This document shows positions 44,326 through 53,202 of a DNA stretch of 64,000 bases, piece after piece. The stretch is from UBA1543 sp964596375 (GTDB taxonomy: Bacteria; Pseudomonadota; Zetaproteobacteria; Mariprofundales; Mariprofundaceae): positions 1 through 64,000 of the forward strand of contig CAZQTO010000001.1 of NCBI GenBank assembly GCA_964596375.1. Reading direction: 5' to 3'. The translations under genes were made by a program, and so were the position numbers. Numbering within the stretch: the stretch's first letter is position 1; every line of letters starts with the position of its first letter. The notes beneath the pieces were generated by a model, which saw only the letters and a list, made by a program, of their open reading frames with translations, was not told the origin of the DNA and did not search any database.

Positions 44326-44915
44326 GACTCATCTCCGTATAAAACATGGTCGATCAGGCTACACAGGATATGCAGGCAGGTAATATGCATTTCCTGAACA
44401 CGCGCCGTGTTGGCATGCGGGATATTTAGTAGTGTGTCGGTACCGGGATGAATTGCAAGTTTTCCACCATCCTTGCCTGTCAGGGCAATGACCTGCATGC
44501 CCTTGCTCGCAGCCGCCTGCACAGCCCGGATAACGCTGGGCGAATTGCCGCTTGTTGATATCGCCAGCAAAACGTCGCCTTTCGCTCCCAGTGCTTCCAC
44601 CTGACGGGAGAAAACCTCTTCGTAGGCACTGTCATTGGCAATGCTTGTCAGTATCGATGCATCGGTAGTCAGGGCAATGGATGCCAGACCCGGACGATCT
44701 ATTTCAAAGCGGTTGACTAATTCTGCGGCAAAATGCTGCGCATCGGCAGCAGATCCGCCGTTGCCGCAGGCCAGAATCTTTCGGCCTTTACGCAGGCAGG
44801 CAATCATGCAATCTGCGGCTTCCTTCAAGGGCGAAGCCAGCTCCGCAGCACAACGCTGGCGTAATTCGATGCCGTCAATAAGGCCCTGATGAATAATAGT
44901 TTGCATTGCGCGCAT
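44322..44915 (-). CDS. gmhA: Phosphoheptose isomerase GmhA
   Basis: A 197-residue SIS-domain isomerase that turns sedoheptulose-7-phosphate into D-glycero-D-manno-heptose-7-phosphate, the first step of LPS heptose synthesis. ILACGNGGSAADAQHFAAEL, AISTSGNSPSVIRA and the zinc-binding MHITCLHILC segment are typical. The first ATG has AAGGCGG five bases before it; a second ATG three codons on is also possible. It overlaps the next gene by four bases and is close behind yraN. Confidence 0.95.
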   Translation of the reverse strand: MRAMQTIIHQGLIDGIELRQRCAAELASPLKEAADCMIACLRKGRKILACGNGGSAADAQHFAAELVNRFEIDRPGLASIALTTDASILTSIANDSAYEEVFSRQVEALGAKGDVLLAISTSGNSPSVIRAVQAAASKGMQVIALTGKDGGKLAIHPGTDTLLNIPHANTARVQEMHITCLHILCSLIDHVLYGDES

Positions 44916-44925
44916 TGTAACCGCC

Positions 44926-45273
44926 TTACCTGAATACGTCCTGTAAATGTTCGATCTTGGGGAGCAATCTTCCGGGAGTGAGAATGATTAAATCAAAGCG
45001 ACATTGCAAATGCTGATATTCCGCATGATGTGCCAGCCATGCGCTTGCCGCTGAATGCAGTCGTTCCTGTTTGTCGGTGTGGACGGCCATTAAGCCTGCA
45101 TCCCGGTTGGGGCGCAATTTGACCTCGACAAAAGCCACGATTCCATCTTTCATGGCCACGATATCAAGTTCGCCACGACCCAATCGGGCGTTCCGATCCA
45201 GAATATGGTAACCCTTCAATCGCAGGTGTCTTGCCGCCTTGTCTTCCGCTTTGCGTCCCTTTGCGGTACTCAT
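44926..45273 (-). CDS. yraN: UPF0102 protein YraN
   Basis: A 115-residue protein of the YraN/UPF0102 family, with a restriction-endonuclease-like fold. GRKAEDKAARHLRLKGYHIL, RLGRGELDIVAMKDGIVAFV and EVKLRPNRDAG contain the E...D...ExK set of that fold (Glu in GELDIV, Asp, and EVK). Its substrate is not known; relatives are thought to act on Holliday junctions or DNA repair. In the usual place between rsmI and gmhA. Confidence 0.93.
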   Translation of the reverse strand: MSTAKGRKAEDKAARHLRLKGYHILDRNARLGRGELDIVAMKDGIVAFVEVKLRPNRDAGLMAVHTDKQERLHSAASAWLAHHAEYQHLQCRFDLIILTPGRLLPKIEHLQDVFR

Positions 45274-45285
45274 GGCAAAAGAGAT

Positions 45286-46152
45286 TTATTCCTGCTGTCG
45301 GCTTGCTTCCAGCAGGAGGTCATACACCCGGGCGCGGGGCACATCCAGTTGCCGGGCGATTGATTTGGCCAATGCTGATGGAGACAGGCCTTCATCGCGT
45401 GCCAGCACCAGTGCCTCGCTGATATCCGCATCGCTGACTTCGCGTTTTACAGTTTCCGGTCCGATAAGCAGTACGATTTCGCCACGAATGGTTCCCTGCT
45501 CCATGGTTGCCCGTATCTCAGGCAGGCTTCCACAGACGAAGGTTTCATAGAGCTTGGTCATTTCCCTGGCCACGCATGCCTGACGCGCATCGCCACATGC
45601 CTGGCGCAGGTCATCCAGGGTGTGCAACAGGCGATGCGGTGATTCAAGCAGGATGCGCGTGCATGTGGAACTGGCGATGCTTTCTATCTGCCGGCGCCTG
45701 GTTTTGCCGGAGCGGGCGAGAAATCCGTCGTAAGCAAAGCTGTCGGTGGGCAGGCCGCTGGCGCATAGGGCGGCAATCGGGCTGCACGCCCCGGGGATAG
45801 GAGTGACGCGAATGCCGCATTCGCGCAACTTGCTGACCAGCCTGTAGCCCGGGTCGTTGATCAGCGGTGTTCCTGCATCGGAAATAAGGGCAATGTTTTT
45901 TCCCTCTCTGATGGCTTCAAGCAGTTGCACAGCCTTTCTTTCCTCATTGTGTTCGTGACAGGCCAGAAGAGGCGTGGTGATGCCGTAGTGTTCGCACAGA
46001 CGCCGGCTAATCCTCGTATCTTCAGCTGCAATCAGGTCGACCGATTTAAGTGTTTCAACGGCACGATAGGTCATGTCGGCAAGATTGCCGATCGGCGTGG
46101 CTACAATGAACAGTTGGCCGTTGTCGTCCTTGTCATTAGGCTGCGTTTCCAT
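45286..46152 (-). CDS. rsmI: 16S rRNA 2'-O-ribose C1402 methyltransferase RsmI
   Basis: A 288-residue methyltransferase (tetrapyrrole-methylase fold) started at the ATG at 46152; an in-frame TTG at 46161 is less likely. QLFIVATPIGNLADMTYRA, ISDAGTPLINDPGYRLV and RRQIESIASS are the hallmarks. It methylates C1402 of 16S rRNA at the ribose. Its start codon overlaps by two bases, on the opposite strand, with that of lpoA (CATG). It heads the yraN-gmhA block. Confidence 0.95.
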   Translation of the reverse strand: METQPNDKDDNGQLFIVATPIGNLADMTYRAVETLKSVDLIAAEDTRISRRLCEHYGITTPLLACHEHNEERKAVQLLEAIREGKNIALISDAGTPLINDPGYRLVSKLRECGIRVTPIPGACSPIAALCASGLPTDSFAYDGFLARSGKTRRRQIESIASSTCTRILLESPHRLLHTLDDLRQACGDARQACVAREMTKLYETFVCGSLPEIRATMEQGTIRGEIVLLIGPETVKREVSDADISEALVLARDEGLSPSALAKSIARQLDVPRARVYDLLLEASRQQE

Positions 46153-48091
46153 GTGCTTCAAACGGTATCTTCACGGACAACGAATCGCAACGGCTGTACT
46201 TTGTGCAGTCATGCTTGTTATGGCGGCCTGTGGGCCGAAAACTTCCATGTTTCCCGGAGGGGGTGAAGGGGGGCGGAAGGCTGATTCGGCGCAACTCCCG
46301 AAAAGGGCGCCGACCTCTCCGGCTGTGATAGCGATGATGCGGCTTGCTTTTGAGGACGGAAAGATTGACGAGGCTATGGCCGGGCTGAATAGACTGATCG
46401 AAATCGGTCAGCCCCCCGATCTTGAGGAGGCACTGTTCCGTCGTATCCAGATCCTGCTGTTCATCGACGATGAACGCGCCATACCGCAAGCCAATGCGCT
46501 CTTGCAAGCCTATCCGGATCATCCGCTGACCCCTTATTTGCAGCTGTGGCTGGCTCAGTGGGCAGAAACGCATCAATTTGATGCCAGAGTTTTGCGCCAT
46601 GCCTTAGCTGCAATGCAGCATCGTTATATTGATACAGATGTGCTTGTGCGTGCAGCTGCACTTGGTGCTGCCGCAGCGCGACGCAGTCCAGACTGGGAAG
46701 CGGTACAGTGGTTGCTGGCCGCGTCTGTCCTGGTGCCTGATCAGCGAGAAATTTGGCTGCGTGAGGCAGCATCAAGGGCTTCCATGTCCATGCTGGGACG
46801 ATTGCGTGATGCCGGCGCCTTGAATGATGATGCCGGACGCACCCTCATACTGAATGCCGCACGCGGACACCTTATTACCGGTGACATGCCAGCTGTGCGT
46901 ACACTGGCAGACTGGTTACAAGATTCCTTTCCGCGATCCGAAGAGGCGCGCATAAGCCGGGCTTGGGCTGCGGGTGAAACCCATCCAGCAAGAATCGGCG
47001 TGTTGCTGCCACTGTCGGGCGAATATGCACCGTTCGGGCGACAGGCTCTGCACGGCATACGTTTGGCGCTGAGTGCTCTGGAGAATAATCAGGGCATCAC
47101 TTTGCATATTGCCGATACCGCTTCGCAGGGAGAACAGGTCTGTGTACAGGCATACCAGTCGCTGATGCAGCAGCATGTTGATTTGATAGTCGGACCCATT
47201 CTGGGGGATTGCGCAGACGCTCTGGCAAACCGATTACATGGTGCAGTCCCCGTGATCAGCCTGAGCAGCCGTTCCTCTCTGGCTACTGAATCACCGCTAC
47301 TGTTTGTGCATACCCTTTCTCCTGTTCTTCAGGCGCGGTTTATGGCCGATTATGCGGTACGGGCGGATGATAAACGCATGGTTGTGGTGAGTAGCGATGC
47401 TCCGTCTTCGCAAGCCGAAGCAGATGCTTTTTCTGATGAATTCACCTCACTGGGTGGAGAGGTGGCCGATCGTTTAATCCTGCTGCACGACAGCATTGAT
47501 TTCCGTAACGAGCTGCGCGCCCTGCGCATGCGCACCGATGATGAAGCTTTATTGGCCGAACTTGATGAGGATATGGCCTTGTCTGCTCAGGCCGATGCCG
47601 ATATGGAAATCGTCATGCCGGTGAATTTCGACGCTGCCTTTCTGGCTTTGCCGGGGCGACAGGTAGCCCTGCTTGCCGGTCAGCTTGCCTATGTTGGGGT
47701 AAAGGATGTCCGCTTGTACGGAAGCAGCCGTTGGCAGGATGGTTTTCTGCTTTCCGATAAGGGACGCTATCTGCAACAAACCAGATTCTCCGATGTGTCT
47801 TTCCCCAATGGCGCATCAGCCGAGTTAAGCCGCTTTAAACTGGCCTGGCGGGATGTGTGGGGAATAGAGGCCCCCGGCAAACTGGCCGGGCTGGCTTATG
47901 ACTCGATGTTAATTGCCGTATTGTTGACACATCGTATGGGCCTTTCCGGCCACGGTCTTCTGGCCGGGCTCAGGGATAAGGGCGGGTATCCGGGCCTGAC
48001 CGGGCATGTCCGCTTTGCTCCCAATGGGTTAGGCAGCAAGGATTTCGAGATCTATCGCATCAGACACAGCGAAATCGTTCCGGCGGGATGA
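46151..48091 (+). CDS. lpoA: Penicillin-binding protein activator LpoA-like lipoprotein
   Basis: A 646-residue outer-membrane lipoprotein. The signal peptide (FKRYLHGQRIATAVLCAVML) ends at lipobox VMAAC. A TPR-like N-terminal part is followed by a periplasmic-binding-protein-like C-terminal domain starting RIGVLLPLSGEYAPFGRQAL and containing VDLIVGPILGDCADALANR. In the studied relatives it reaches across the periplasm to switch on PBP1A, whose gene (mrcA) lies just downstream here. Divergent from rsmI, as in many proteobacteria. The start at 46151 is chosen for the signal peptide. Confidence 0.9.
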   Translation: MCFKRYLHGQRIATAVLCAVMLVMAACGPKTSMFPGGGEGGRKADSAQLPKRAPTSPAVIAMMRLAFEDGKIDEAMAGLNRLIEIGQPPDLEEALFRRIQILLFIDDERAIPQANALLQAYPDHPLTPYLQLWLAQWAETHQFDARVLRHALAAMQHRYIDTDVLVRAAALGAAAARRSPDWEAVQWLLAASVLVPDQREIWLREAASRASMSMLGRLRDAGALNDDAGRTLILNAARGHLITGDMPAVRTLADWLQDSFPRSEEARISRAWAAGETHPARIGVLLPLSGEYAPFGRQALHGIRLALSALENNQGITLHIADTASQGEQVCVQAYQSLMQQHVDLIVGPILGDCADALANRLHGAVPVISLSSRSSLATESPLLFVHTLSPVLQARFMADYAVRADDKRMVVVSSDAPSSQAEADAFSDEFTSLGGEVADRLILLHDSIDFRNELRALRMRTDDEALLAELDEDMALSAQADADMEIVMPVNFDAAFLALPGRQVALLAGQLAYVGVKDVRLYGSSRWQDGFLLSDKGRYLQQTRFSDVSFPNGASAELSRFKLAWRDVWGIEAPGKLAGLAYDSMLIAVLLTHRMGLSGHGLLAGLRDKGGYPGLTGHVRFAPNGLGSKDFEIYRIRHSEIVPAG

Positions 48092-48263
48092 CCTGAAGGC
48101 TCTAAAGCCTGAATCACAATGGGTATGAACACACAAAATTATAAAGCAAGGTAAAGTCGACTTGCGTGCGGTGTACAGAGAGTGTCTGCCGATGTATCGA
48201 AGTCGCCTACATTGCACCAATCCAGACGGCACCATGCCTTTCTTCGTGCCTTGTAGTGAATCT

Positions 48264-50666
48264 TTAAAGCCCCAAGTCGAAAAAGTCCTTCTTCTTTTGG
48301 GTCGGGCTGGTATCTGTCGATCTGGTGCGGCTTGTCTCGCGTGGCGCGGTGCCTATTCGGAAAGACTCAAGGAAAGGTCGCTTGGTCGTCGAGCCGGGCA
48401 GCAAACCGGTTTCCGGATCAATAGCCACCCATTCAATACCTTCGGGCGCTGAGAAGTTCAGCTTGGGCCGGTCCATGTGAAACGCCTGCATGGCAGCAAG
48501 CCATGTGGGCAGGGCAGCCCGAGCGCCAGTTTCGATTCTCCCCATGCTGATGGGGATGTCACGACCGGTCCAAACGCCGGTCAGAACCTGTGGTGTGTAG
48601 CCCATAAACCATGCATCCACCTGATTGTTTGTGGTGCCGGTTTTGCCGGCAGCAGGGCGTCCCAAGGCCAGTGCCCGTCGTCCTGTGCCATGCTGGATGA
48701 CGCCGTGCATCATATTGGTGGCCAGAAAAGCGTTGATCGGGTCGAGTGTTTGTTCTGCAGGCTGCATAGCACTGTTGATGGCCAGAACCGGATCTGCATG
48801 GCAGGTCTGGCAGCGATGTCCGGCGACTGAACGGTGCAGGGTGTTGCCGTTGCGATCCTGGATCTGCTGGATACTGACCGGGCTCCAGCGACGACCTCCG
48901 CTGGCAATCACTGCATAGGATTCGGTCAATTCCTTAAGGGTTACTTCGGTGACACCCAAGGCCAGCGCCAACTGGGCGGGGAACTTGCGATTGAACAGGT
49001 AGTTGTCATTCAACTCCTGTTTGAAACGGTTGATGCCAATGTCCTGAAGCAGTTTTATCGAGGCCAGGTTGCGCGAATGTTCCAATGCATCACGCAGGGT
49101 AACTGCCCCGGAAAATTTATTCTTGTAGTTCTCCGGGCGCCAGAACTCATCATTCTTCAGGTTTTCGAACACAACCGGTGAATCCATGATGATGCTGGCA
49201 GGGGTATAACCAGCCTGCATGGCTGTTTCGTAGAGAAATGGTTTGAAAGCGCTTCCTGGTTGTCGATTGGCACTGTCTACGCGGTCGAAATCGCCCAGAT
49301 TGAAGTTGAAGCCGCCAACGCGCGCCAGGACGGTTCCTTTCTGCAGATCGATTGAATAAAGAGCCGATTCGATTGACGGTTGCTGGGTCAGGCGGACACC
49401 ACCCTTACCATCGCCCTGTAACCACACCTCATCACCGCCAATCCACTTGCGCGGATGTTCAGGCGGCGTTTCCCCGATTGAATCGAGGGTGGGGGAGGGC
49501 TGGCTGGTCTCCTGTTTTTCCCACTGCCAGACTGGCTTACTTATTTTCCACTGAACCACACCGTCGTTCAGCAATAACTCACCGTCCGGCAGTACTTCCT
49601 CGACAAGGGCCGGAATAATTTCGTCCTCACGCAGGGGGTCCCCCTCCATATCACGACGATTGTCCGCCCATGTGGCGAGTAGATTAAGCCACTCGTCGGC
49701 AGGATGGTTCACCGGCATGCGGTATAACTGGCGACGTTCAAGTTCCAGAAGGCCTGTTCGTACGGCAGAGACCGCAGCATCTTCTGCCTGCCAGTTGTAG
49801 GGGATGGTGATGCTCAGGCCTTGCCTTCTCAACGTCTGTTTACCAAAACGCTCGATAAGCTGTTGATAGATCATATTCGCGTAGGCATTGGACAATCGGT
49901 CTGCTGGTAGAGGAGCAAGGTTTAACGGTTCCTGTATGGCGGCTGCTACAGCTTCTTCATCAGCGAAACCAGCGTTTTTCATCATGCTCAGCACGAGATT
50001 TCGCCTTTGCACCGCAAGATCGGGACGCAGATGCGGGGCATAATAGCCGGGCGCTTTGGGAAGCCCCGCCAGCATGGCTGATTCTCCCAAGGTCAATTCA
50101 TCAAGTCGCTTACCAAAATAGCGCCATGCAGCACTGGCAACGCCATAGGCGCCGCGGCCAAGATAAATCTGATTCAGATAGAGATAGAGAATATCATCCT
50201 TGCTGAAGTCATCTTCAATACGCTGGGCAAGGATAAGTTCACGGATCTTTCGGGTGTAGGAGCGTTCCGAACTGAGCAGGAAGTTTTTGGCAACCTGTTG
50301 GGTAATGGTGGAGCCGCCCTGTACGGTATGCCCTGCTCTTAAATTGGCAAAGGCGGCGGAGAGGATGCGTGCTGGATTTACGCCCGGATGTTGGTAGAAA
50401 TGCTCATCCTCGGCAGCCATGAAGGCATTGCGCAGTTGTTGCGGAATGTCTTTAAGCGGGGTAAGAATGCGATGCTCATCGGCATATTCGGCCAGGAGTT
50501 CGCCATCCGTACTGTATACACGGGTAACAAGAGGTGGCTGATAATCGGCCAAGGTGCTTAACTTTGGCAGATCGCTGGCGAAATATAGATAAACCCCTGT
50601 GATACCAATCACGGAAGCAACAGTGCCAATAAGGATGATTTTGACCATGAGTGTGATAATGCGCAT
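48264..50666 (-). CDS. mrcA: Penicillin-binding protein 1A
   Basis: An 800-residue bifunctional peptidoglycan synthase. One N-terminal membrane helix, then a GT51 glycosyltransferase (MAAEDEHFYQHPGV with the catalytic Glu; GGSTITQQVAKNF), an OB-like insertion, and a transpeptidase with SxxK in GSAFKPFLYE, SRN in HSRNLASI and KTG in AGKTGTTNNQV. CQTCH near residue 645 is at the place where E. coli PBP1A has CPEC. It polymerises and cross-links glycan during elongation, likely driven by the LpoA-like protein next door. Its ATG overlaps that of the fimT-like gene on the other strand. Confidence 0.96.
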   Translation of the reverse strand: MRIITLMVKIILIGTVASVIGITGVYLYFASDLPKLSTLADYQPPLVTRVYSTDGELLAEYADEHRILTPLKDIPQQLRNAFMAAEDEHFYQHPGVNPARILSAAFANLRAGHTVQGGSTITQQVAKNFLLSSERSYTRKIRELILAQRIEDDFSKDDILYLYLNQIYLGRGAYGVASAAWRYFGKRLDELTLGESAMLAGLPKAPGYYAPHLRPDLAVQRRNLVLSMMKNAGFADEEAVAAAIQEPLNLAPLPADRLSNAYANMIYQQLIERFGKQTLRRQGLSITIPYNWQAEDAAVSAVRTGLLELERRQLYRMPVNHPADEWLNLLATWADNRRDMEGDPLREDEIIPALVEEVLPDGELLLNDGVVQWKISKPVWQWEKQETSQPSPTLDSIGETPPEHPRKWIGGDEVWLQGDGKGGVRLTQQPSIESALYSIDLQKGTVLARVGGFNFNLGDFDRVDSANRQPGSAFKPFLYETAMQAGYTPASIIMDSPVVFENLKNDEFWRPENYKNKFSGAVTLRDALEHSRNLASIKLLQDIGINRFKQELNDNYLFNRKFPAQLALALGVTEVTLKELTESYAVIASGGRRWSPVSIQQIQDRNGNTLHRSVAGHRCQTCHADPVLAINSAMQPAEQTLDPINAFLATNMMHGVIQHGTGRRALALGRPAAGKTGTTNNQVDAWFMGYTPQVLTGVWTGRDIPISMGRIETGARAALPTWLAAMQAFHMDRPKLNFSAPEGIEWVAIDPETGLLPGSTTKRPFLESFRIGTAPRETSRTRSTDTSPTQKKKDFFDLGL

Positions 50667-51168
50667 CGGCCAAAGCCTAGGACGAAGCTATGCCCCCCGG
50701 CAAGGGGGGACTGCGGCTTGTGGTTCTGCATTCAAGGGAAGCAAGGAACGGGGCTTTACCTTGTTCGAAATGCTTCTCGTTATTACCATCATCGGCATTC
50801 TTTCCGCTGTAGCCTTACCGAATTTCAGCGCATGGCGCGAGCGTCAGGCGGTAAACAGTGCTACCAAATCGCTGCTTTCGCATATGAAGCAGGCAAGGGT
50901 GATTGCCATGGCCGAGAACAGGAGTGTGAAGATCACCTTCGCGGCTAGCAGCTACACCTATGATGCAGACACGGCTGGTACATGTGGCTTGTGCAAGCCC
51001 CAAACAGTGGCATTCAGTAATTTTACCAACAATTTAACGATCACACCGACCACCACGCGAACCTTCAGAAGTCGCGGCACGGTTAATTCCGGTACGATTA
51101 CACTGGCGGCAGGTGGAGTTAGTCATGCTCTGGTTTTGAACATTATCGGCAGGGCCTACGAGCAATGA
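50659..51168 (+). CDS. fimT: GspH/FimT-type minor pseudopilin
   Basis: A 169-residue type IV prepilin. The cleavage site is KERG-FTLFEMLLVITIIG (Gly32/Phe33, Glu at +5), followed by the usual hydrophobic helix and a GspH-like C-terminal beta domain with Cys in TCGLCKP. The only good start in frame near the site is ATG at 50659, giving a long leader of 32 residues; no nice ribosome site is seen. The start lies in the palindrome ATGCGCAT together with the mrcA start. First gene of a minor-pilin operon (overlaps pilV by four bases). Confidence 0.85.
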   Translation: MRIGQSLGRSYAPRQGGTAACGSAFKGSKERGFTLFEMLLVITIIGILSAVALPNFSAWRERQAVNSATKSLLSHMKQARVIAMAENRSVKITFAASSYTYDADTAGTCGLCKPQTVAFSNFTNNLTITPTTTRTFRSRGTVNSGTITLAAGGVSHALVLNIIGRAYEQ

Positions 51169-51674
51169 GAAAGTCGATGGATAATACCCAGCAGGGCTTC
51201 ACCCTGATTGAAATCATGGTTGTGCTGTTGGTGACGGCAATTGCGCTGCTGGCTCTGGCCACACTGTCGCTTTCCGTGATGGATTCCGGCACCGAGTCGC
51301 GCGAGCGACTGAACGCAGTGCATCTGGCTGAACAGGTGATTGAGGAATGGCAGCGGGATAGCAATGATGAATTGCCGACCATTAATACGAATTGCTCCAT
51401 GGATGCGTCTTCGGCATCCCAGCCGGTAACAAGCGGGACGTCGATTTCGCAGACGTGCAATTTTGCTTCGGGAGGATCATCGATTGATTTTACCGTTAAA
51501 GCGGAAGTGTTCTCTGCCAATGCGCCGCTGCCGGATGGTTTCGGTGGTATTGCTATTGGTGCCATGTCTGGGACAACCTCTTTCCCCAACACACCCATGG
51601 TTAAGCTGGTAACGGTTAGTTGGGACCATAAGGGTGAAGCCAAATCTATTTACCTGACGCACCTGACACGATGA
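51165..51674 (+). CDS. pilV: Type IV pilus minor pilin PilV-like
   Basis: A 169-residue prepilin. Leader cut at QQG-FTLIEIMVVLLV (Gly11/Phe12, Glu at +5), then LATLSLSVMDSGTESRERLNAVHL, the helix of the PilV group, and a variable C-terminal part with two Cys. Minor pilins of this kind prime assembly at the tip of the pilus. The ATG overlaps the fimT stop and the TGA overlaps the pilW start, so translation is coupled on both sides. Confidence 0.85.
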   Translation: MRKSMDNTQQGFTLIEIMVVLLVTAIALLALATLSLSVMDSGTESRERLNAVHLAEQVIEEWQRDSNDELPTINTNCSMDASSASQPVTSGTSISQTCNFASGGSSIDFTVKAEVFSANAPLPDGFGGIAIGAMSGTTSFPNTPMVKLVTVSWDHKGEAKSIYLTHLTR

Positions 51675-52207
51675 ATACATTATCCGCCTTGAGCAAATCG
51701 ATGCCGCCTGTTCAATCCGATTCGCAGGGATTCACCCTTATCGAGCTGATGGTTTCCATGGGTATCGGTTTGATTATTTTGCTTGGCATGACGTTGATGT
51801 TTACCAGTAATACCAAGGTTTCAAACTCGCTGGCCTCGCGCACCGAAAGCCTGGGTGATTTGTATCTGGTCAGTCAGGTCATGCAGAGCGAATTGCGCAA
51901 TGCTCAGGCTGGCACCATTAGCTGGTCTTCCAATGTTCTCAGTTATACTAATCAGGATGCACAACCAGGCTATTTTAAGTACCAACATATCAGCCCTGAC
52001 CGACTCTATTGGAAGAGGCCGCCAACAACGACCGATCCGACCCCGACCTATCAGGAGGTGGTTCGCGAGATGGATACGACAGCCGGGATGGCCGTTAGCA
52101 GTAGTGCATCTGGAGTATGGACGGTGACCCTCAAATCCACCTATCAGGATGAGAATCATGATGTTAAAACCCTTGATTTGTCGTTCAAGGCGTGGGCGAG
52201 GAACTGA
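51671..52207 (+). CDS. pilW: Type IV pilus minor pilin PilW-like
   Basis: A 178-residue prepilin with leader cut at SQG-FTLIELMVSMGIGLII (Gly20/Phe21). MFTSNTKVSNSLASRTESLG and VSQVMQSELRNAQAGT are typical of PilW (DUF4845-like / T4P minor pilin 3). It is short compared with many PilW proteins. Starts in a four-base overlap with pilV. The next gene starts three bases after its stop, so this block is co-transcribed. Confidence 0.8.
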   Translation: MNTLSALSKSMPPVQSDSQGFTLIELMVSMGIGLIILLGMTLMFTSNTKVSNSLASRTESLGDLYLVSQVMQSELRNAQAGTISWSSNVLSYTNQDAQPGYFKYQHISPDRLYWKRPPTTTDPTPTYQEVVREMDTTAGMAVSSSASGVWTVTLKSTYQDENHDVKTLDLSFKAWARN

Positions 52208-52209
52208 GT

Positions 52210-53088
52210 ATGCATATATCTCGCGATAAATCCGAACGCGGTTTTGTGCTGGCCACAGCGCTGATTATGCTTTCCCTGCTTTCCCTGATGGCGATTGCCA
52301 TGTTCTTCACGGGTCGCGCCTCTATTCATGTAAGTAGCGGAGCGCAGCACAGCACGGAAGGGCATTATTTCGCCGAGACAGCCGTGAACTACATGATTTG
52401 GGCCATGCGCAATGATGCCGAGTTTGACAGTTATGATTATGGGATCGGCGGCTTTCTAGATCCGACGCCAAGCCCGACGAATGCAGCGAACGTTGGCGAC
52501 TGGAGTGAGCTGATGGATAATCTCTCCGACCCCGGGCCCACGGCAATCAGTGATTCAGCAACTCCACCAGCTCCAGGCCGCGCCGGACAGGTGAAGTATT
52601 TCGATAATACACCGTTGTATGACGTAAGTAATAACCCACTTCGAGCCATTATCTGGCCGCTGCCCACCGACGGCAGCGGGGATCCCGTTTATCCCACCCT
52701 ATATAATATCAGTGCAAGCCTGCCGCGTTATATTCGCTTGGATATCGATTCAGCTGGTAATGTGACGCCTTCCATTCCTGCTGTGCCGCATATTAATTTG
52801 CCGAAAACAGATGGGACCGATGATATTCCAGTCAATGGCGCGATAGCTTGGCTGACTACAGGTAATTCGGACAAGGATTTCGAGGCGGTGGATACAAGTT
52901 TATGCACTGTGACACCAGTTCCAACTGGTGCGGTTGCCTGCGGTGTCGATAGCCTTAACACTACCCCCAGATGGCTTCTAATTAATGGGGTGCAAGCGAA
53001 TAAAGACGATCAACATGGTGTTGTGGTCTATGCCATCGGTTATGTGGGAGGGCGGCCGAGCAGTATCATCAGGGCGCAGATCAAGTGA
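52210..53088 (+). CDS. pilX: Type IV pilus minor pilin PilX-like
   Basis: A 292-residue protein started at ATG 52210 (GAGGA, 8 bases upstream). The N-terminus MHISRDKSERGFVLATALIM has a Gly-Phe cut site but no Glu at +5, as in PilX/GspK-like proteins; the helix LSLLSLMAIAMFFTGRASIH follows. The domain AETAVNYMIWAMRNDAEFDS is typical. The C-terminal part is beta-rich with Cys pairs. It usually caps the minor-pilin complex. It is followed by a 114-base gap and then by an unusual secreted protein where pilY1 is commonly found. Confidence 0.78.
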   Translation: MHISRDKSERGFVLATALIMLSLLSLMAIAMFFTGRASIHVSSGAQHSTEGHYFAETAVNYMIWAMRNDAEFDSYDYGIGGFLDPTPSPTNAANVGDWSELMDNLSDPGPTAISDSATPPAPGRAGQVKYFDNTPLYDVSNNPLRAIIWPLPTDGSGDPVYPTLYNISASLPRYIRLDIDSAGNVTPSIPAVPHINLPKTDGTDDIPVNGAIAWLTTGNSDKDFEAVDTSLCTVTPVPTGAVACGVDSLNTTPRWLLINGVQANKDDQHGVVVYAIGYVGGRPSSIIRAQIK

Positions 53089-53202
53089 TGCATGTTTGTG
53101 AGCTTAATCACATAGGCGAGCAATGGTTGATGCCATCGTTCGTGTATCTTGGCGAAAAAATGATTGCACGATAGTAGATTAATATAACGTAAGGAGGAAA
53201 AA

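Noticed and set aside
48700..48840. Cytochrome c call from CQTCH
   Set aside because: The protein is a clear PBP1A with a known CxxC at this place.
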